DNA of 64,000 bases from Drechslerella dactyloides (Eukaryota > Ascomycota > Orbiliomycetes > Orbiliales > Orbiliaceae), in assembly GCA_020064725.1 (NCBI GenBank), contig JAGTWJ010000010.1, positions 1,302,001-1,366,000 on the forward strand, read 5' to 3'. The notes beneath the pieces were generated by a model, which was not told the origin of the DNA, did not search any database, and saw nothing but the letters and a program-made list of their open reading frames with translations. Each line of letters opens with the position of its first letter. Positions within the stretch are counted from its first letter, which is position 1. Below are positions 58,849 through 64,000 of the stretch, one piece after another. The position numbers and the translations under genes are program-made.

Positions 58849-61800
58849 TATATCATGATACACGTGACACACGTGATTCGATGGAAGCGGTCGCGAATTC
58901 GTGTCACGCCGAAAGTTCCCCAGCCTATTAGGGTTGCAAATGTTGTATTCGGGATATTGCCCTCCCGTGATTCGCTTAATATGATCCAATTAGTATCCAG
59001 CTAGTCAGCAGAAAATGTATTCATTCAATCATTGGCGTTGTGCAATGTGTAACATTCCTCCAAGATTCCATTCAAGATCTTGAATGGCGACACTTGCTTC
59101 TTGCAAAGCCTTGATCTTACAGCGATTGTCATCATGCGAACAATTCATACTATCAATTGTTCCTGAGCTCACATCTTAAACCGTTTCGCAAATCTTTACT
59201 CAAGCTCGTATACCACCCGTCACACGGGATCCCGAAAACCGGGCCCTCGACGCGAATCAGCCCACCGGGACGCCGCACCGCTAATTATAAATCCTTTATA
59301 CAAAATTTTTCTTCTCAGACCCATAAAATTTCTACGGTTCACATACGTAACGCTGAGATACGTCGATAACCAATCATTACTCGATTCCCGCAATTGCCGA
59401 ATTCGGAAGCTTTATGCAAGCTGTTAGTTTCATAAACGTGCGCACATTGCCATACTTACTTTTTGCAAGAGTAGCAATACCGATCAGGAAGGTACAAAAG
59501 TACCATGCAGACCTATCCGAGTCGTCTCGCTCCCGCGTGCCTGCGTGAGACAATGCTCTGGCTGCTATCTTCTGGAAGCTCAGTGTTGCACCGTCGTTCG
59601 CATAACACTTCGAGAGCTCACTAGATCAGCGAACATGATTTGACGAGTGCAAGATGCACGCACGGCGCGAGCGTGGCTGGGCGGAGAAAATAATATACAC
59701 GACAGAGCTCGGTGCAATATCATGGGGGCCTGGATTAACATCTCGAAATATGTGCTTATGCATTGAATTCATGAACCGTCTGCGTGTATTCGCCGGTGTT
59801 ACCTTTAAATTTCAGGTCGGCTTAGCTTATCAATTGATCGAATTGGGCAGGAAATTAAGGAACCCAAGAGCTTACACACCTTCCTTTCAAGAATTTTGCA
59901 TGTCGACCCACGCACCTTATTCGCGGGTTCCGTGTAGCTGGTACCCTGCACCGCGTCGTAGCCGGACGTCATGGAATACGACCCGTCGGAACGCAGGCCG
60001 CTGCACATGCAACAATATCTCGACAGACATGCATGCACTCTGCAAGGGAGGAAGGAAAGAAGCGACCGGGCATCGACAGGGACTTCCTGTGCATTGTCTG
60101 TATGACTCGATCGACTCCTGTAGCAGTTGCAAATGCATGATAATCGATCGGAGCTCGCTAAAAGTAGCCGGACGCTGCTGGCCAATCGCTGGAATCGAAA
60201 GCTGTGATTGGCTGGCTTCCTGGTCCAATCAGAGCATGGCTCGTCGGCCGCGGGAAATACAACTGCGGCAACGCATTCCCAGGGCTCCGGGCCCGGGGAG
60301 CATGGCTACTTTAGGACGGTGATATGTATTGTATCTCAGGTACAGCGATGTTTTCGACTGTATGTGAGGCTCTCGAGGTGGTGGAACAGATGAGGCTCAA
60401 TTTGCCGCCGACACGCCGTCCGCCATAATTGGTATCCCGATAACGGTTGCATCGGTTGCAGCCGCGAGATGTCGACTTGTGGTGTCCATAGCGGGCAATG
60501 ATTCATGTCGCAAGTCTGTTTCCACGTAATTGCCGCGGCGCGATTAATTAATTTGATCACTTGTATGAAGTGCCTATATTTCAGAACCCCGGACCTGACC
60601 TCTGTCAAAGCTTTCTGCCTATCGGCTAGCCACGTTGCGTCCGATTGGAGTACTCCTAACTGCTCCGATTGAGTATATAGACATGCAAATAAGCGACGCA
60701 TACGCCTTCAAGACGTTGGCAAGCCAGTGCCGCGGTGAATATCTCTCTCGACAACAACATAGATATCGAAATTATGGAGTAGGCTTCTTCCCTCCTTCCC
60801 AACACCAGCTCTTCATATATGTATAATACTTTCGATGTGCCCGAATCTATAAATACTTAGTCATGAATGCGATATGCATGTAAAATAGATGTGTAGACAA
60901 CCGAATATCTTGTTACGACTGAATGACAATATATATTTAGCCCAAGCATGTACTTTTGAAACTTCTCCAGCATTCTAGTCTTAGGCGTAGCAGCTCAGAG
61001 GCACTCGTACGGATGCATAAGCTTCTGAAACAGCAACAAGCACGAAGATATAAAACTATTACACGTATACGTATCGTGAGTATTTTTGCTCTTCGAAAGC
61101 ATATATAGTACTGGCGAGCGGTCGTATGAGCTCGATAGTCAGAACTCGCGTGCTTACATGTAGATCTGTATCGATTACCACCGCCACGTTATGCGAGATA
61201 TTGCGGCCGAGGTTCATAAAAATCTTTTGACATACGTATATACGTAGCTACGCTTATATGTATTATGAGGCCATAAGCATGAGCTCCCACCATCGGAAAT
61301 ATAATATACAATTGTCTGGTAAGCCTGATTGCTGTACTCGTCGTCGTCCCCAACCATCGATCATGAACGCATACTTGAACAGCAGAAGACAGTTATATCG
61401 ACAACCGATGCTTGTGAACATGTCGCTAGGGTTTGATAAGTGGTTGGAGTCGCGTGCGCAAAGTCGTCGTGTGAGCATTCGCGCCCGCCGCAATAAGGGA
61501 ATTTGCAGCACGACAACTTCACCACGACCGTCGACGTTGTGTTCCCTCCTCGACTGCCGCCATTTGCACGCACATAGAAGGTATTTTCCCTCACCTTCAT
61601 CGGCAACTACAAATAGCTGCACCTCTTGATTCCTTCTTCCTCCCTTCTTCTTCTTCTTCCTCCATGTTTCGATCTGTCAGCTAACCAGCCAAAGAACCAG
61701 ACAATTGAAACTTAAGCTCCCAAAACGACATTCACAAGGTACGTCTCTGATCTTCAGTGTCCTGAATACATTAAGCCTCTCCAGCCTTGAAGTTTGCCAA

Positions 61801-61902
61801 CTACACGCTCTATTTTTCAATGTCGGATTGCACATTGATGATAGCAGTATCTCCTTGACCATCAATAAGAAGCCTAACGCCTTGATAGACGCTCTAGCCG
61901 CA
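58849..61902. other. Intergenic with CCAAT cluster
   Basis: About 3 kb without a convincing gene. Three CCAAT/ATTGG elements are clustered at 60182-60186, 60207-60211 and 60225-60229, near a GC-rich palindromic stretch (GGGCCCGGGG, about 60288). A strongly pyrimidine-rich tract at 61628-61665 and a possible leader intron (GTACGT at 61740) precede the last gene. Confidence 0.45.
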
Positions 61903-63597
61903 ATGATCGCACCAATGAACACCGTCCAAGCTCGCAAGGCAGCCCTTGCTCGTTTCCTCCAGGTAGCGGCAGGACTCGCCAGCAGCTTTGAGACAGGGAA
62001 GCAAGCGGCTTCTACGCTCAAAGAGTGGCTCGATCAGGACGAGCTTCTCGATGAGCTTGTCAATTCTCTGCCTTCGGGTAAGTATTTCCTCCCCTCCATC
62101 TTCCTCAATTATAATTATATCAGAGCACTAGCTAACGAGGTCTACATCTATACAGGCAACGACGTCTCGGGTCATTCGGATGACCCCGTCGTTACGGTAC
62201 TGGACATCGTCAGGTCCATTATCCCGGCGTTTCAGGAACACACCAGTGATTCCACGCCATCTCGTGCAGCGAGCCCTGAGAGTCTCGCGGACGACGAACC
62301 TGCCGTTGAGACAGTTCAAGCGTCCGCCTCTCAAGCGTCATCCACACGCTGGGCCGACTACGATGACGAGGAGGATTACATTCCCGATATCCTCCAACCA
62401 ACCGCAATGGAGCCTGCCGCTGTGATGGCTCCTGGAGGTCCCGCTGGCGACGATCCTGCCGTTGTGACGGCTCGGTCGTCAGCCCTCCCCGCGGACGGTC
62501 CTCATACTTCCCTGGAACTGGCCGCTGAGAAAGTTCCTGAGCTTGCCGCTGTGATAGCTCACAGGGATCCCGCCGACTACGAGCCTGCCGCTGAGATGGC
62601 TCTAGGGTCGGCTCCCTGGGGAAGTGGTCGTCAGACCCCAACGCACGAAGAAAGGGATATGGACGACGAAGAGAATGATGATGATGATGACCAGGGTATG
62701 GGCGAAGAGGAAGTGGAGGACTGCGAACCCTCCAGCTTCCCTCCATACGAGTACCCGCACGCAAGTGAGATCCAGGACGCCTCGTTCACAGGCTACTGGC
62801 TCGATGACAGCGACGACCGTCACTGCTATCTTGGCGAGAACGACTACCTTGTCAACGACTACGGGGAGTGCGTGAAGGAAGGCTACTTCTGGGACCGCCA
62901 CCCGTTCACGGCACCAATGAGTGCATACGAGCAGTTGACGCTCGCGCATAACTCGGTGTCCATCGGGACACCGGGTGAGTTGCTTTCCAGGCGCACCGTG
63001 CCAGGCAATGGGCTGACCACTCGAAGGGACGAGTTTCCGGGCCTCAAAGGCATCGGCGAGAGGATGCGGGCGAAGTTCGCTGCTGCCGCAGCAAATGGAC
63101 CCCAACAGACCTCCACATGCCGACCGGAAACTGTCGTCCCTGTGGATATGCCATGCGCGACCACAGCCGTCATCGAGGAAGACAAAGAGGCTGAATCCAC
63201 AGAGAAGACAAAGGAGGGGAAACCCTGCGATGAGGTGGAGGTTGGGGTTGTCGAGATGACTGCCCCGCCTCCTGATGCCTCTGGGTCCTCCGACTCTCAT
63301 GATACCTCGAGCGCTTCTCTCACGGATACGACCCCGCCCACGACAGCTACGCCAACGCTTCCAACGCCAATGTCAACACCAGCACCCATGACTCCCCTGG
63401 AGTTCCTCATTTCCAGAGGACTCCACCTGGATAGACTTGGGCCTGGTCCGCCGCCGAGGAAGAAAGGGCGGATCTGGGAGCGTCGGCACTCCTGGGTAGC
63501 CAAGTGGCAGGGAGAGGTGCAGTCGCTAAGGACTGCGTACCACGACGTCGGCAACAAACTTGTCGACAAACTCACTATCCGCAGCGGCGCATGGTAG
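61903..63597 (+). CDS. Disordered acidic protein of unknown function
   Basis: Exons 61903-62077 and 62156-63597 give 538 residues. The intron 62078-62155 (GTAAGT, GCTAAC, TACAG) is a multiple of three with no stop, so a naive reading would retain it as 26 residues. The N-terminus is helical (ARKAALARFLQVAAGLASSF, STLKEWLDQDELLDELV). An Ala/Pro-rich stretch with repeated (D/E)PAAxMA units follows, then an acidic run (EENDDDDDQGMGEEE), a short ordered block with aromatic residues (GYWLDDSDDRHCYLGENDYL, EGYFWDRHPF), and a Thr/Pro-rich tail. The start is the first ATG after a pyrimidine-rich leader; MNTVQARK at 61915 is an alternative. No family recognised. Confidence 0.65.
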   Translation: MIAPMNTVQARKAALARFLQVAAGLASSFETGKQAASTLKEWLDQDELLDELVNSLPSGKYFLPSIFLNYNYIRALANEVYIYTGNDVSGHSDDPVVTVLDIVRSIIPAFQEHTSDSTPSRAASPESLADDEPAVETVQASASQASSTRWADYDDEEDYIPDILQPTAMEPAAVMAPGGPAGDDPAVVTARSSALPADGPHTSLELAAEKVPELAAVIAHRDPADYEPAAEMALGSAPWGSGRQTPTHEERDMDDEENDDDDDQGMGEEEVEDCEPSSFPPYEYPHASEIQDASFTGYWLDDSDDRHCYLGENDYLVNDYGECVKEGYFWDRHPFTAPMSAYEQLTLAHNSVSIGTPGELLSRRTVPGNGLTTRRDEFPGLKGIGERMRAKFAAAAANGPQQTSTCRPETVVPVDMPCATTAVIEEDKEAESTEKTKEGKPCDEVEVGVVEMTAPPPDASGSSDSHDTSSASLTDTTPPTTATPTLPTPMSTPAPMTPLEFLISRGLHLDRLGPGPPPRKKGRIWERRHSWVAKWQGEVQSLRTAYHDVGNKLVDKLTIRSGAW

Positions 63598-64000
63598 CCG
63601 GCGGACCAGACGCCTCGCGCCCGGCTGCGTTTCTTTCTCTTTTCTTTTTTGCGCTTACTGTATTTCTTTTTGCGCTTAGTTATTTATTTCATTTTTCCTT
63701 TCCGTTCCCCGCAGTTTGCTTTACCGTTTATTTCGTGCTTTTCATCGTCCGCTTCTTTTTAAAAAGATAGATCTCGGTCGGGGTGTTTTTTTTGGTGTGC
63801 TTCCACGTTGGGTTTAACATTGTTTGCTTTAACGTTTCAAGCGTGCCGATTTATGCATGTTTGCTTTTGACCCGCGTCGATAATGTTTGCTCTAACTTAC
63901 TATTATATCAAATTGGTCTTAACCTTCGCCGCTGTCAGTCTTTTAAAGCTGATTGCCATTCCATGGTAGACTTGTAAGAACCCCTGCTGCGGGAAGCCGT
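63598..64000. other. 3' flank to window edge
   Basis: T-rich sequence directly after the stop codon (63630-63770) is probably the 3' untranslated region. No gene is supported before the window ends. Confidence 0.45.

Noticed and set aside
59805..60322. Frames of 126-222 codons near the CCAAT cluster
   Set aside because: Mutually overlapping, no conserved motif, low-quality starts; better explained as regulatory DNA.

Overview
The window looks like nuclear DNA of a filamentous ascomycete (Pezizomycotina). Genes are broken by many short GT..AG introns (mostly 50-110 nt) with CTAAC/CTGAC-like branch sites. The recognisable proteins are typical of that group: a Zn2Cys6 regulator, a NACHT-WD40 NLR with a sigma-like amyloid motif, a fungal CENP-U/Ame1, an unconventional prefoldin of the Bud27/URI type and an FBXO31-like F-box protein. 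No bacterial features, CRISPR array, rRNA or convincing tRNA were seen. I cannot place it below subphylum.

Layout. 1-3.1 kb (-): RAD2/XPG repair nuclease, cut by the window edge. 3.5-5.7 kb (+): NOG2 ribosome-assembly GTPase, whose long fourth intron may host an H/ACA snoRNA. 6-8.7 kb (+): large putative secreted protein. 9.1-10 kb (-): twin-CX9C protein. 10.3-12.7 kb (+): AME1/CENP-U kinetochore subunit. 12.7-19 kb: gene desert. 19-21.4 kb (+): Zn2Cys6 transcription factor. 21.4-26 kb: non-coding, with remains of decayed genes. 26-32.7 kb: a compact housekeeping block of BUD27/URI (-), TFB3/MAT1 (+) and folylpolyglutamate synthase (-). 32.7-38.2 kb: accessory stretch with two unrecognised genes on the minus strand and two related palindromes. 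38.2-42.9 kb (+): NLR with NN domain, sigma-like motif, NACHT and WD40 repeats. 43.6-46.5 kb (-): conserved-looking eight-exon gene of unknown function. 48.5-51.3 kb (+): basic disordered protein with tandem repeats. 53.2-55.9 kb (+): C2H2-related protein. 57-58.8 kb (+): FBXO31-like F-box protein. 61.9-63.6 kb (+): disordered acidic protein.

How genes relate. RAD2 and TFB3 both work with TFIIH (repair and CAK anchoring), but they are 25 kb apart and I infer no co-regulation. RAD2/NOG2, the CHCH gene/AME1 and BUD27/TFB3 are head-to-head pairs sharing short promoters. The most interesting locus is the NLR. Its first exon alone, if the following intron is retained, encodes a stop-terminated NN-sigma protein resembling a stand-alone SesA-type effector; splicing gives the full NLR. 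One locus could therefore make both partners of an amyloid signalling pair. That is an inference from splice sites and reading frames, not shown.
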